A stretch of 53,799 nucleotides of DNA from the NCBI GenBank assembly GCA_018693105.1, contig JABHLN010000010.1:1-53799 (forward strand), read 5' to 3'. This DNA is from Desulfobacterales bacterium (lineage in GTDB: Bacteria; Desulfobacterota; Desulfobacteria; Desulfobacterales; SURF-7). Shown here piece by piece: positions 18,535 through 29,076 of the stretch. The translations under genes were made by a program, and so were the position numbers. How positions within the stretch are numbered: position 1 is the stretch's first letter; each line of letters starts with the position of its first letter. The notes beneath the pieces were generated by a model that saw nothing but the letters and a program-made list of their open reading frames with translations, searched no databases and was not told the DNA's origin.

Positions 18535-20339
18535 TTTTCATCTCCCTTAAAAAAATTCATCATAACTGATCCTAAAATTATATCATTCTGCTGAATATCA
18601 ATTCGATAACTACCTGATGTTTTGTTGTTTGAAGAAAGTACGCTGTTTAAATCCACAGTTTGATTTCTTTTAATCATTTTTTTAAAAGATCCCGGGCCGG
18701 TTATAAATGCTTCAACATACCTGCTTTGAATGGTATCAACAATTATATCAATTAACTGAAGACTCATACGTTGATCTATTGATATAGTATCACCAGGTAC
18801 ATAACAATATTTTTTCTCATCGCCTTTTCCTAAAACAAGATATTTCAATACTGGTGTTTCAAGCTTTATAAAAAGTTTACCGAGTTGGTCATTATCTCTT
18901 GTAACAACAATCTGATAAATCTTTCCATCTTTATTTAATGAATAATTTTTCCAAAGGTCCCTGTCAGTGTATATAATAAACCCTCGATCCTCACCGATGT
19001 TTTTTGAGACTTCACCAACATACCCCTTAAAATTCACTACAAAATCGGAATGATAAGCGAGGTTAGTGAAAACATCAACAATTTTCAATTTATCACCTTT
19101 TACAATAGAAACAAATTCATTGTTCTGGCAGATCTGGTTTTTCCCGTTAATATTTAGTTTAAAATAAAGAAAGGGGGCTTCATGTTTAGAATCATTTGAA
19201 ATTGAAACATTATTTGAGGCTTTTTCCCTCCCCCAGTCAAATGCAACGTTTATGGATCCACATGAAAAATAATCTTTCCTGACAATAACTTTTGCCGGTT
19301 TTTTTATTACAATTTTCTTCCGCAGATCATTCACTGCACCATATCCGATAATATCAGCGCTAAGACCTCTTTCATAATTAGCTTCGATATGAGATATCAT
19401 AATAGAGTCGCCTTTGTTGAGATACAGAGTCTGATCTTTTTCAACAAGAATCGGCAGTGAATTGTTTACTGAAACAATAAGATAACGTAATTCAGGATCT
19501 TCAAGGTTAAAACCCGGTGATTCCGGAACAACTCCCAACAAATCCATAAATGCATTTATGGCCAGGTTATGATGAAGGACTTTTGTTTCCAGGGGTAATG
19601 ATTTACTGGACTCAACACCGAATGCCGGTATACCCCATTTATATAATGCATAATACGTGGCAGATTTACGTTGTTCTTTATGCAGAGAATCTTTCAGCCT
19701 TGTATTGTGATTGTTAAAATGAAAATGGTAATCAGGATTTTTAATATCCTTATTGATCATCCCGGCTACCTTTTTCCCCATATCACCGAGCCTGATGACT
19801 TTACCGGTATCCTGATTAGTAAATTCATCACAATCTGCTATCAGTGATTGTCCATACCTCTTTGGATTTCTCTCAGGACTTTCCCATTTCTCTGAGTAAA
19901 AGCCTGAACCGTCATGCAGATTAAGAAGACAGTCGCTTTCGGCAATAAGTTTTTTCAGGATTGAAACAACCTTGGTTTCATAATTATCTTTTTTATCTTC
20001 AGCAAATTTCCGATTCATATCTTCATTTATTTTTCTCCGCTTTAATAAAATAGAGTGGAAATTTGCTCTTGGAACTACAATAAGATTTCCTTTGGCAAGG
20101 GAAAGATCAGCATATAAATCTGCGGAAATAAAACCGCCTGGTTCATCACCCTGAATACCTCCTATAAGTAGTAGGGTTTTACCAGGTTCTTTTCCATGAA
20201 TCCTGTATACGTTAAGTTCATGGTCGGTGCCTTCAAAAAAGACAGTATGAATCTTTTCCTGAGCGTTTATGGAGCATGACAGAAATAAAACAAATAGAAA
20301 AAAAAAAGGCGGTAAAAACAGTTTTATATTTTTATACAT
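18531..20339 (-). CDS. M14/M99-type zinc carboxypeptidase (Csd4-like), secreted
   Basis: Signal peptide; GGIQGDEPGGF, LNLHDGSGFY, FGVESSKSLPLETKVLHH; 4-bp overlap with the bactofilin gene. Confidence 0.8.
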   Translation of the reverse strand: MYKNIKLFLPPFFFLFVLFLSCSINAQEKIHTVFFEGTDHELNVYRIHGKEPGKTLLLIGGIQGDEPGGFISADLYADLSLAKGNLIVVPRANFHSILLKRRKINEDMNRKFAEDKKDNYETKVVSILKKLIAESDCLLNLHDGSGFYSEKWESPERNPKRYGQSLIADCDEFTNQDTGKVIRLGDMGKKVAGMINKDIKNPDYHFHFNNHNTRLKDSLHKEQRKSATYYALYKWGIPAFGVESSKSLPLETKVLHHNLAINAFMDLLGVVPESPGFNLEDPELRYLIVSVNNSLPILVEKDQTLYLNKGDSIMISHIEANYERGLSADIIGYGAVNDLRKKIVIKKPAKVIVRKDYFSCGSINVAFDWGREKASNNVSISNDSKHEAPFLYFKLNINGKNQICQNNEFVSIVKGDKLKIVDVFTNLAYHSDFVVNFKGYVGEVSKNIGEDRGFIIYTDRDLWKNYSLNKDGKIYQIVVTRDNDQLGKLFIKLETPVLKYLVLGKGDEKKYCYVPGDTISIDQRMSLQLIDIIVDTIQSRYVEAFITGPGSFKKMIKRNQTVDLNSVLSSNNKTSGSYRIDIQQNDIILGSVMMNFFKGDEK

Positions 20340-20571
20340 ATTATTCTAAGTTACTTTCAAAATAGTATTATAGTTTGTTTCAATTTAATAAATATCTAGT
20401 ATAAACATAACAATCAAAATCAGTAATTATAACCTTATTGTCATGTTTTTCAACATACTTTTATCGTACCTGGAATATGATTGATTAACCTGCCTCCTAA
20501 AAGGCCCCAAAAAAAAACTTTCACAAAAAAGAACTATAAAACAACAAATTATTATTTAATAAAGACTTACC

Positions 20572-21429
20572 TTAACTTTCCGGTGGCAATTCGAAAGGTT
20601 TTGTTTCAAAAGGCATATTCTTTTCAAGCATCAACGTCCCGTCGGGTTTAAAAATGAAAACAGACGCCTTCTTGAATTGCTCTGGATGAATCTGATTTCT
20701 AATCTTAAATCGTACAGGTTTAAATCGTGAAATCTTGAAATATTGTCCTCTTGATATAACCGACGGACGTCCTGAAGAAAGAGCTACTGATGGAATTATC
20801 AACCAATTATTCAAATTATCATCAGCTTTAAGTATGGTAAATATATAGCCGGACATTTTTACATCAGGCTGTTTATTGCTAATATTAAATATTACATGTA
20901 AAGTGTTGTCTGATGAATCATGGTAAACTGAAAAATCGGTAACAACAACATCCATATCATTTTCAGTCACGACCCCTTCAATCTTTTCTCCTACTGTATC
21001 TTCTACAACAGCTTCAGGGGAAGTATGAAGTTCTTCCGGTTTTTCTTCAATACTTTCCGGGAATTCCTCGATACTTTCTGAAATCTTTTCCTCAAGCTTT
21101 GATTCAGTCAGTACAAGTCTTGTCATAAGGATATCCATTTCTTCCTTGAACGTTTTTAATTGCTGCCGGGAAGATTCGGCCTTTGTTTTCAAAATTTTAT
21201 TCTCGGCCAGAATACCTCTATAAACGAATGAAAGATAAACAGATACTGCTATTGCTATAACAAGTGCGGTAATTATCAGGATCATTACTGTCTTGAACCA
21301 TCTTACAGATAAAATTTCTCCATGATCGCCTACAGCCAGAAGCTCCCAACGCTTCTGCTTTCTCGTAGAAGTTGGTATTGGGACCTCAGCTATTTCTTTT
21401 TTATATTTTCCCGTCAGGTTTTCCATCAA
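20572..21429 (-). CDS. Hypothetical single-TM protein with extracytoplasmic coiled coil
   Basis: One TM (TVMILIITALVIAIAVSVYLSFVY), then a coiled-coil and beta-rich C-terminus. Confidence 0.65.
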   Translation of the reverse strand: MMENLTGKYKKEIAEVPIPTSTRKQKRWELLAVGDHGEILSVRWFKTVMILIITALVIAIAVSVYLSFVYRGILAENKILKTKAESSRQQLKTFKEEMDILMTRLVLTESKLEEKISESIEEFPESIEEKPEELHTSPEAVVEDTVGEKIEGVVTENDMDVVVTDFSVYHDSSDNTLHVIFNISNKQPDVKMSGYIFTILKADDNLNNWLIIPSVALSSGRPSVISRGQYFKISRFKPVRFKIRNQIHPEQFKKASVFIFKPDGTLMLEKNMPFETKPFELPPES

Positions 21430-21945
21430 GGACCTTTTTAACTATAATGGGTTTTTAAAGTCAGCTTGGGAAATATCGAAATCAGTCATGTATCCAGTCT
21501 TGAGACTTTTAAATAATGTATCTTTTTTACAACTTCAGTGGTCAGGTTTAATAGTTAGAATTCTATAATTGAGAGCTGACAATTATTGAGTAACAATTTA
21601 TAATTTCAAAAAAACTTTTGTTCGCTATCCTGAACTTTCGATTGTCAATTTATAGTAAAAATATTGATTTGTCAATGGTACCGAGGAGTTATCTTTTTAT
21701 CACACCGGGATTTAAACATTTTAGGCCGGGTTTTTTATTCCGGACTATGGAATACCGATAACATTATCACCTTGACCAGTATAATAATATATTCTTGCTT
21801 TTCAACACCTTATATCTCTTTCTATTTTCAACCATTCACTATTATTAAAAGAGGTTTCTTAATACAAGTTCTATCATAAACTACAGAAATTCTTCTTATG
21901 CTGATATCGCCTGAACATGTAACCGTAGATCATGCTATTCAGGTG

Positions 21946-22968
21946 TTATTTAATTCCAAAATGCCGATATGCAGTCTCGGAAACCTTTCGCCCCGAAGAT
22001 GTCCTGATAATAAACCCCATTTTCAAAAGAAACGGTTCAACAACATCTACAAGTGTATCAGACTCTTCCTGAAGTGTAGCTGCAATAGCATCTATTCCTA
22101 CAGGTCCGCCATTATAAAACTTTATTATTGTATCGATATATGACCTGTCCAAATTTGTCAGTCCAACCTTATCAACACCTTCAAGAGCTAGGGCAGCCTC
22201 CACAGTCTCAACTGATATTGTACCGTCTGATCGTACCTGGGCATAATCCCGAACTCTCTTTAAAAGTCTGTTTACAATTCTTGGAGTCCCTCGTGAACGT
22301 TTTGCAAGCTCCAGTGCACTTTCATCATCTATCGAGAGGCCGAGTAATTTTGCAGAACGCCTGGTAATATTTATAAGGTCATTTTCACTGTAAAAATCAA
22401 GACTCTTGAAAATGCCGAACCGGTCCCTGAGCGGTGATGATAACATTCCAACCCTTGTAGTAGCTCCAACAAGAGTAAAATGTTTTAAACGGTACCTGTG
22501 ACTCCGGGCATGTACACCCTTGTCAAAAACAAAGTCAATTGCAAAATCCTCCATTGCCGGATATAAGAATTCCTCTACAGCCTTAGGAGTGCGATGAATT
22601 TCATCAATAAACAGGATGTCACCTTCACCAAGATGGGTTAGAACTCCAACCAGGTCCCCACCTTTTTCAAGTGCGGGCCCTGAGGTAACGGTGAGCTTAC
22701 CACCCATCTCACTAGCTATAATGTGTGCCATTGTCGTCTTGCCAAGACCTGGAGGGCCGTGAAATAGTACATGCTCAATAGGTTCACTGCGTTGTTTTGC
22801 AGCCTCAATAGCTATCTTAAGTGTTTCTACCATTTCAGGTTGACCTATGTAATCAGAAAAATGCTGGGGGCGTAAAGATATAATATCGGGTTCGCAGTCA
22901 TCGGGGAGAGCAGAACCTGTAACAATACTTTGTTTTTCTGAAGAAAATGTAAGAATTTTATCTGTCAT
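21946..22968 (-). CDS. ruvB: Holliday junction branch migration DNA helicase RuvB
   Basis: [57 protein letters not shown]. Confidence 0.97.
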   Translation of the reverse strand: MTDKILTFSSEKQSIVTGSALPDDCEPDIISLRPQHFSDYIGQPEMVETLKIAIEAAKQRSEPIEHVLFHGPPGLGKTTMAHIIASEMGGKLTVTSGPALEKGGDLVGVLTHLGEGDILFIDEIHRTPKAVEEFLYPAMEDFAIDFVFDKGVHARSHRYRLKHFTLVGATTRVGMLSSPLRDRFGIFKSLDFYSENDLINITRRSAKLLGLSIDDESALELAKRSRGTPRIVNRLLKRVRDYAQVRSDGTISVETVEAALALEGVDKVGLTNLDRSYIDTIIKFYNGGPVGIDAIAATLQEESDTLVDVVEPFLLKMGFIIRTSSGRKVSETAYRHFGIK

Positions 22969-23003
22969 GACATAACCTGAAACAATCACTAATGTTGATG
23001 AAT

Positions 23004-23147
23004 TAGAAGCTATCTCAAAATAAATCTAAGTGCCCTTGGCGGCGTTATAAAGCGGCTCAAAATGTTCACATACTACATGTATGCTCTGCTTTCTCACCCC
23101 TTTTTGCCTTGCCAGGAACCCTAATCTTTTTTTTGAGATAGCTTCTA
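23004..23147. repeat. Family-2 MITE-like repeat (copy c)
   Basis: TAGAAGCTATCTCAAAATAAATCTAAGTGCCC...TTTTTTTTGAGATAGCTTCTA. Confidence 0.9.
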
Positions 23148-23291
23148 TTAAAAAATATAACCGATGGCTAAGTAGAAATCTTCATATACAAGGCTTAGTT
23201 GTTGATCAGGAGTGAAGGCATACATGCAGTATGTCGAACTTCTGATCAGCAACTATAACGCAGTAGATGGAGACTTTTTACGACGCCATCA
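23148..23291. repeat. Family-1 repeat (copy f), abutting a family-2 repeat between ruvA and ruvB
   Basis: AAAAAATATAACCGATGGCTAAGTAGAAATC...TTTTTACGACGCCATCA; one outer end is truncated. Confidence 0.88.
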
Positions 23292-23295
23292 ATAT

Positions 23296-23910
23296 TTATA
23301 ATATCTCACTTCGATAAACCTCTTCAAAAAGCTCTTCAGGTGTGGAAATAGATATATTTCTTTTCAATGCCTCGGAAATATAACGTTTTGCATCTGCCGG
23401 CTTATGACCAAGCTGGGTAACAAGTACATCCAGCACCTGACTTTCAAAATCTTTAACAGGTATTTCTTGAGATGCCTCACCTTTACGGATTAATGCAAAT
23501 TTATTAACCTTACCTTCAAGAGAAGCAATAATTTTCTGTGCGGTGCGATTACCGATCCCTTTTAATTCTTTCAATTTTGAGACATCTTTACTTTCTATGG
23601 CCCTTGCTATATCGCTAATAGGCCTACTTAGTGCCTGTACAGCTTTCAGGGGGCCAATAGCTTCAACAGAAATGAAATGCTGAAAAAATTCTTTTTCAGC
23701 TTCGAGATTAAAACCGATCAGGACCGGCTTAGGCTGTCGTTCAGTCTGATGAAAATATATAAAAAGCGATACTGAATCTCCAATAGAGCTTGCATTCAAA
23801 GTTTCCATAACAAATGCAGGCAGGAGAACTTCATATCCTACTTGATTCACAAGAAGAAGTATCCTTTCTTCTTCTTTTTTCAATAATGTACCTTCAAGGT
23901 AGCCTATCAT
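23296..23910 (-). CDS. ruvA: Holliday junction branch migration protein RuvA
   Basis: MIGYLEGTLLKKEEERILLLVNQVGYEVLLP...LKELKGIGNRTAQKIIASLEGKV. Confidence 0.95.
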   Translation of the reverse strand: MIGYLEGTLLKKEEERILLLVNQVGYEVLLPAFVMETLNASSIGDSVSLFIYFHQTERQPKPVLIGFNLEAEKEFFQHFISVEAIGPLKAVQALSRPISDIARAIESKDVSKLKELKGIGNRTAQKIIASLEGKVNKFALIRKGEASQEIPVKDFESQVLDVLVTQLGHKPADAKRYISEALKRNISISTPEELFEEVYRSEIL

Positions 23911-23940
23911 ATTTATTACTTTAAATAACCTTATATACTG

Positions 23941-24435
23941 TTAATCTGAATTTATGAAATTTTCGTAACGAAAAAGTCCCACAAGAGCCAGTGCTATTGC
24001 ATCTGAGGCATGGTCAGGTTTAATTGGATCAGAATGGTTAATCAGCTGTCGTACAGACCTTTCAAGCTGGGCTTTACCTGCATTCCCGTTTCCTGTAACA
24101 ACCTGTTTTGTCTCACGAACCGAAACCTCAATAACATTAATACCGTTCCTGTATCCTGCAAGTAGAACAACACCTGAAACCTTTCCCAGAGAAATACCTG
24201 CTTTGGGATACTTACCAAGTGAAAAAGCATCTTCCACAACCATAAGATCCGGTTTTTCATCTTCCAGAACCTGAAAAACCTTTGAAAAAATAATATCAAG
24301 TCGTGCCGCCGATGAAATATCTTTTGGAGTATTTATAGCACCGAAAGAATAACCAGCAATATCAAAACCTTCACCCCTGACGACACCGATACCGGTTGAA
24401 GCGAGCCCTGGGTCTATTCCTATTACCTTTATCAT
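23941..24435 (-). CDS. ruvC: Crossover junction endodeoxyribonuclease RuvC
   Basis: MIKVIGIDPGLASTGIGVV...VVEDAFSLGKYPKAGISLGKVSGV...DHASDAIALAL. Confidence 0.96.
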   Translation of the reverse strand: MIKVIGIDPGLASTGIGVVRGEGFDIAGYSFGAINTPKDISSAARLDIIFSKVFQVLEDEKPDLMVVEDAFSLGKYPKAGISLGKVSGVVLLAGYRNGINVIEVSVRETKQVVTGNGNAGKAQLERSVRQLINHSDPIKPDHASDAIALALVGLFRYENFINSD

Positions 24436-24628
24436 GGCATATAATGCACCATTATTGATCACCTAATGCAAGAATTTTTATGATTTTTTTTAACACGGAT
24501 ATAATATTCAGAGAAGGCCTTGAAGAATAAAATTCAAATATAATCTAAATCCGGAAAGATGAGCCTTAATATTATGATGCGGACACTAAATAGTTAATCC
24601 GGCATTTTTTAAAAACTTTTATTGAATG

Positions 24629-25435
24629 TCATTCCAACTTGGATATATTCTTTTTTGCAAGTACAGCTTCTGGAGAATCAGGAAACTTTCTTATCACCTC
24701 TTTCAGGAAAAGACGTGCTTTAGATTTCTCTCCCATATTTTCAAAAGCCATCCCCTGCTTTAATATTGCAGCAGGTATTTTGTTTCCTTTCGGGTAATTA
24801 TCAATCACCTTCTGATATTCAAGGATAGCTTTTTCGAACCACCTTTGCCTGTAAAATGTTTCCCCAATCCAGAACTGGGCATTATCTGCATTTTCAGATT
24901 CCGGCCATTTTTTCAAAATTTTTTTAAACTCTTCACGGGAAGAATCAAAGTCTCCCTTATCATACAAGCTCCTGGCAAGAGCGTATGTATTTTCAGAAGT
25001 AACTTCCTTTAACTGGTCAACCGAACTTTCAACCCCTTTTTTGTTATCAGGTGTTTCAAAACCGACATATTTCTCAATATTTATAACTCTATCAGTAATA
25101 GCAGATATTTTCCCGTCAAGACTTTGAATTATCTGTTTTTCCTGCTCATTTTTTAATAGATGATCAATCTCTTCCAGTTTACCATTTACGATTTGAAGCT
25201 CTTTTTTAAGACTATCGAGTTTTGTGCCAAGCCTTGCAATATTATTTCTAAAATCCTTTTCGGTCTCTTTAAGAACCTTATCAAGTTCATCGGTACGATT
25301 TTTTTGTGACAGAATCAGCCGGCTCTGTTCGGCAACGATGCCATCAGTGTTGACTCTTACAGGAGCTGCTACACAACCGTATAAATAGAAAACTAAAACA
25401 GGAATAATGAAAAATACTTTCATATCAAATACCAC
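24629..25435 (-). CDS. cpoB: Tol-Pal system protein CpoB/YbgF
   Basis: N-terminal coiled coil and C-terminal TPR (YALARSLYDKGDFDSSREEFKKILKKWPESENADNAQFWIGETFYRQRWFEKAILEYQKVIDNYPKGNKIPAAILKQGMAFENMG). Confidence 0.9.
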   Translation of the reverse strand: MVFDMKVFFIIPVLVFYLYGCVAAPVRVNTDGIVAEQSRLILSQKNRTDELDKVLKETEKDFRNNIARLGTKLDSLKKELQIVNGKLEEIDHLLKNEQEKQIIQSLDGKISAITDRVINIEKYVGFETPDNKKGVESSVDQLKEVTSENTYALARSLYDKGDFDSSREEFKKILKKWPESENADNAQFWIGETFYRQRWFEKAILEYQKVIDNYPKGNKIPAAILKQGMAFENMGEKSKARLFLKEVIRKFPDSPEAVLAKKNISKLE

Positions 25436-25645
25436 CCTGAAATTTTAAAAACTCTGAAACTGGTAAAATATGAGGCTTTTAGAAAACATACATTCTTGTT
25501 CAAGGAAAGTAAAAAACTTTAACCGATGAATACATTAAGTATATATAGGGCCTGCCCACCTCAGCGGGTAAAATTTCAGCATGGCGAAGAAGCCGACAAC
25601 AAGAGGTGTTTTGCAAAGGTCTCATCTAATGGTAGACGACGTAGT

Positions 25646-25799
25646 TGATGAACCCGTAAAAAGAATAACCAATGGCTAAGTAGAAATCTTCATATAAAAG
25701 GCATAGCGGTTGATCAGGAGTGAAGGCATACATGTAGTATGTCGAACTTCTGATCAACCGCTATAACGCAGTAGATGGAGACTTTTTACGACGCCATCA
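25646..25799. repeat. Family-1 repeat (copy g), between cpoB and pal
   Basis: TGATGAACCCGTAAAAAGAATAACC...TTTTTACGACGCCATCA. Confidence 0.9.
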
Positions 25800-25848
25800 T
25801 AGTAAGCCGTCTGCCATTATATAACATAATAAGAATCAATAAAAAAAA

Positions 25849-26373
25849 CTACTCTATAGAGAAATGAACACGCCTGTTTTTTGCATATGCTTCTTCAGTA
25901 TTTCCTGAAGATATAGGCATTTCTTCACCATAGCTGTTCTTTGTCAAACGATCGGCGGCAATTCCCATGTCAACCATGAAACTTTTTGTGCTTTCAGCAC
26001 GACGATCTCCTAAAGCAAGGTTGTATTCTGCAGAACCGCGCTCGTCACAATGGCCTTCTATGACAACAGAAACTACCGGGTTCATTTTCAACCATTCTAC
26101 TTTAGCCTTTAATGCTTCCATGGCTTCAGATTTGAGAGTTGATTCATCATAATCAAAATATATGTCCGTATTCTCAAATTTTTCCTTAGCCTTCATTTTC
26201 GCAAGTTCCGCTGCTTCTGCTCGCTGTCTTTCAATATCAGTCTGAATTGCTCGATTATCCATGGAAGTAGTAGACTGTTGTTGGCTCACAGGTTTTTTGG
26301 CACAACTTGCATTCAACAACAACCCCGGAACTACAAGTACTAATGCTAAACATATCCTTAAATTCTTTTGCAT
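25849..26373 (-). CDS. pal: Peptidoglycan-associated lipoprotein Pal
   Basis: Lipobox LLLNASCAKK; OmpA-like IEGHCDERGSAEYNLALGDRRAESTKSFMVDMGI. Confidence 0.95.
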   Translation of the reverse strand: MQKNLRICLALVLVVPGLLLNASCAKKPVSQQQSTTSMDNRAIQTDIERQRAEAAELAKMKAKEKFENTDIYFDYDESTLKSEAMEALKAKVEWLKMNPVVSVVIEGHCDERGSAEYNLALGDRRAESTKSFMVDMGIAADRLTKNSYGEEMPISSGNTEEAYAKNRRVHFSIE

Positions 26374-26400
26374 TTATTTTCCTCCCTTATTTATATTAAC

Positions 26401-27759
26401 TTAATATTTTATATCTCTTGGTGACCATTTTGGGTTTGTCTGCTCTCCCGGTATCTCAAGCAAACGCCGCTGATCGGTTCCATAGACTGTCATTACATAA
26501 ATCCTTGGTGGACCTTGACGTGTTGAACAGAAAACAATAAGGCTTCCGTCAGGTGACCAGGAAGGTGTCTCATTGTTACCAGCATTGTTGGTAAGAGAAA
26601 CCGGTGTTCTACTTTTAATATCTATAACATATATATCAAACTTGCCATTATTCATGGAAGAATATGCTATTTTATCTCCCCGTGGGGACCAGCTTGGAGA
26701 TGTATTATATTTCCCCTCAAAGGTCAACCTTTCTGTCTTCCAGGTATTCAAGTCAAGTATATATATCTGTGGAGTTCCTGACCTTTTTGAAACAAAGGCC
26801 ATCTTCTTCCCATCCGGAGAAAATGACGGCGAAACATCGATACCCCAGTTTTCAGTCAATCTCTTAATAATTTTTCCGTTTCCGGTCAACATATATATTT
26901 CAGGATCTCCTGAAAATGAAAGGGTTGCTGCAAGAGCGAATTTTCCCGGAACCCAGTCTGGTGTAATATTTATACCCTCTTTGGCTACAACAACTCCCCT
27001 TTTTTCTTTTAAATTCTCAATATATAGATCAGGCCGCCCCTTTTTATAGGAAGTGTAAGCTATATATTTACCATTTGACGACCATGCCGGTGAAAGAGTA
27101 ATATTTCTGGTTTTTGTCCACTGCCTGGGTTCGTATCCGTCAAAATCACATAAATATATTTCCTTATTTCCCGAACCGGTAGAAATAAATGCAATTTTAC
27201 TGTTAAAATACCCCTTGTTGCCGGTTAAACGTTCAATAACTACACTGCAAAAACGTCGTATTATCTTCCTTCGTTCAGAAAATCGGCCCTTGTATCTTTT
27301 ACCGACAATCATAGTCTCTTTATAGGTATCAATGAGTCTGAACTCAAAATCGACTACTCCACCCTTAACAAGAACACCGCAGGTGATAAGAAACTCTGAC
27401 CCGATACCGGTCCAGTTTTTAAAAACCACTTTAGATGTCACTATTCCTGATTTTTGAGAATCTTCAAGATATGCCTCCCGGTTTAATACTTTGAAGTATC
27501 TCGTAAATATTAATGTTTCGGAAAGAAGGTCGGCTCCTTCCCTTGAAATCAATATTTCTTTTTCGTTTCCGGACATGGCTTTAAATAAAGGTACAGCAAT
27601 CGGAATCTTTTTCAGGAAAGGATTGCTAATATTAATATAATCATATCCTGCAAAAGAAAAGTCAGGTTTGAAAACAAGCGAAATTACAATTGTCAGAAAT
27701 AAAACAGATTTTATTTTCATAAATATTGCCTGAGACTTTTTTATTATAAAAGCATTCAT
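26401..27759 (-). CDS. tolB: Tol-Pal system beta-propeller protein TolB
   Basis: Repeated SPSFSPDGKKMAFVSKRSGTPQIYILDL-type blades. Confidence 0.93.
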   Translation of the reverse strand: MNAFIIKKSQAIFMKIKSVLFLTIVISLVFKPDFSFAGYDYINISNPFLKKIPIAVPLFKAMSGNEKEILISREGADLLSETLIFTRYFKVLNREAYLEDSQKSGIVTSKVVFKNWTGIGSEFLITCGVLVKGGVVDFEFRLIDTYKETMIVGKRYKGRFSERRKIIRRFCSVVIERLTGNKGYFNSKIAFISTGSGNKEIYLCDFDGYEPRQWTKTRNITLSPAWSSNGKYIAYTSYKKGRPDLYIENLKEKRGVVVAKEGINITPDWVPGKFALAATLSFSGDPEIYMLTGNGKIIKRLTENWGIDVSPSFSPDGKKMAFVSKRSGTPQIYILDLNTWKTERLTFEGKYNTSPSWSPRGDKIAYSSMNNGKFDIYVIDIKSRTPVSLTNNAGNNETPSWSPDGSLIVFCSTRQGPPRIYVMTVYGTDQRRLLEIPGEQTNPKWSPRDIKY

Positions 27760-27838
27760 TCTCTTTAAAATATTTTACCACGCCATCAAAATCAATCCAA
27801 ATAATATCACTGTCAGCAAAACTTGAACCAGGTATATT

Positions 27839-28636
27839 TTACTTCCAATCTTCAGGAGTAAACACAAGCCCTATATCATAGTAGGAATATCCTTCAGGGA
27901 GGGATGGAAGCGGATTAGATTTCAAAACAGCCCTGTAGGCCGAATCATCAAAATAACTGTTTCCTGACTTTATATCAAACCAAAAGTCCTTTATCTCTCC
28001 ATGCGGTAAAATTCTTATTCCGAATGCAACCTTGAGATCTTTTTGTCCCTTGATAAGCTGTTCGGATAAAATCCAGTTTTTACGAATATGGTACTTGATT
28101 TCAATTTTATATATATCAATCTTTTCAAGGGTGTTTTTCCCGCTTCCAACCGATCCTGACCGATTCGGCCCATTTGTGTTTATACTTGTATCTTTTTTAA
28201 GTTCTTCAATTGCATCGGCCATCAGATCGTCTTTTGTCTTTTCAATAACCTTTTTTACCGGTTTAAGAGTTTCTTTTTTAATTTTAGAAATTTTATATGT
28301 TTTTTTCTTAAGAGATTTCTTACTTTTTTTCTTTTTTACACTAACCGGCACCTTATTTTTCACAGTAGTCTTCTTTAAAGACTTTTTTCTCTCATGATCG
28401 AATTGTGATGGCCCATCTGTAGAAGCCACAGGTCCTACAGCAGAAAGTGAAAGAAGATTAACATTTATTATATTTTCCGGAAATCTTTTTTCAGGTTTTA
28501 ACATTGGAGCAAAGATCAATACCAACAGCACTATAGCATGGCTCATGAAGGAAAAAATAAAAAAAAGAGCCCATTCTTTAGTATTATTTACGAAATTATA
28601 ATGTAAAGAAGTATCAGCCGGTATTTTTTTATTCAT
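27839..28636 (-). CDS. TonB/TolA-like protein
   Basis: N-terminal TM, Lys-rich linker and TonB C-terminal domain (VAFGIRILPHGEIKDFWFDIKSGNSYFDDSAYRAVLKSNPLPSLP). Confidence 0.87.
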   Translation of the reverse strand: MNKKIPADTSLHYNFVNNTKEWALFFIFSFMSHAIVLLVLIFAPMLKPEKRFPENIINVNLLSLSAVGPVASTDGPSQFDHERKKSLKKTTVKNKVPVSVKKKKSKKSLKKKTYKISKIKKETLKPVKKVIEKTKDDLMADAIEELKKDTSINTNGPNRSGSVGSGKNTLEKIDIYKIEIKYHIRKNWILSEQLIKGQKDLKVAFGIRILPHGEIKDFWFDIKSGNSYFDDSAYRAVLKSNPLPSLPEGYSYYDIGLVFTPEDWK

Positions 28637-28650
28637 CTTTTACCTGCATG

Positions 28651-29076
28651 CTATTTCTTTTTTACCGATCCTTTGGTTTCCATGGGGCCTGTGAGCATAC
28701 CGAGCTTTTCAACTCCGGCGCCTCTTATTTCAGACATAACCCGGACAACTACCCCGTATGGTATATTCTTATCGGCTCGGAGAAAAACCTCTCGGCTTTT
28801 ACGTCCTTCCAGTATTTTTGACATCTTATCCTGTAAAAAATCCAGTGTTACCTGCATGTCATTGATAAATACCTTATTGTTCTTGTCAATACTAACAATA
28901 AGCTGTTCATCATCAATAGTCATAGGGCCGGAAGCAGCTTCAGGCAGCGATACATTTTCACCCTGCATCATCATAGGTGCCGTAACCATGAAAATAATTA
29001 ACAGGACAAGCATGACATCAACAAAAGGAGTTACATTGATATCGGACATGAAATCATTATTTCCACCGATCATCAT
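28651..29076 (-). CDS. tolR: ExbD/TolR-family protein
   Basis: NDFMSDINVTPFVDVMLVLLIIFMVTAPMM. Confidence 0.93.
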   Translation of the reverse strand: MMIGGNNDFMSDINVTPFVDVMLVLLIIFMVTAPMMMQGENVSLPEAASGPMTIDDEQLIVSIDKNNKVFINDMQVTLDFLQDKMSKILEGRKSREVFLRADKNIPYGVVVRVMSEIRGAGVEKLGMLTGPMETKGSVKKK

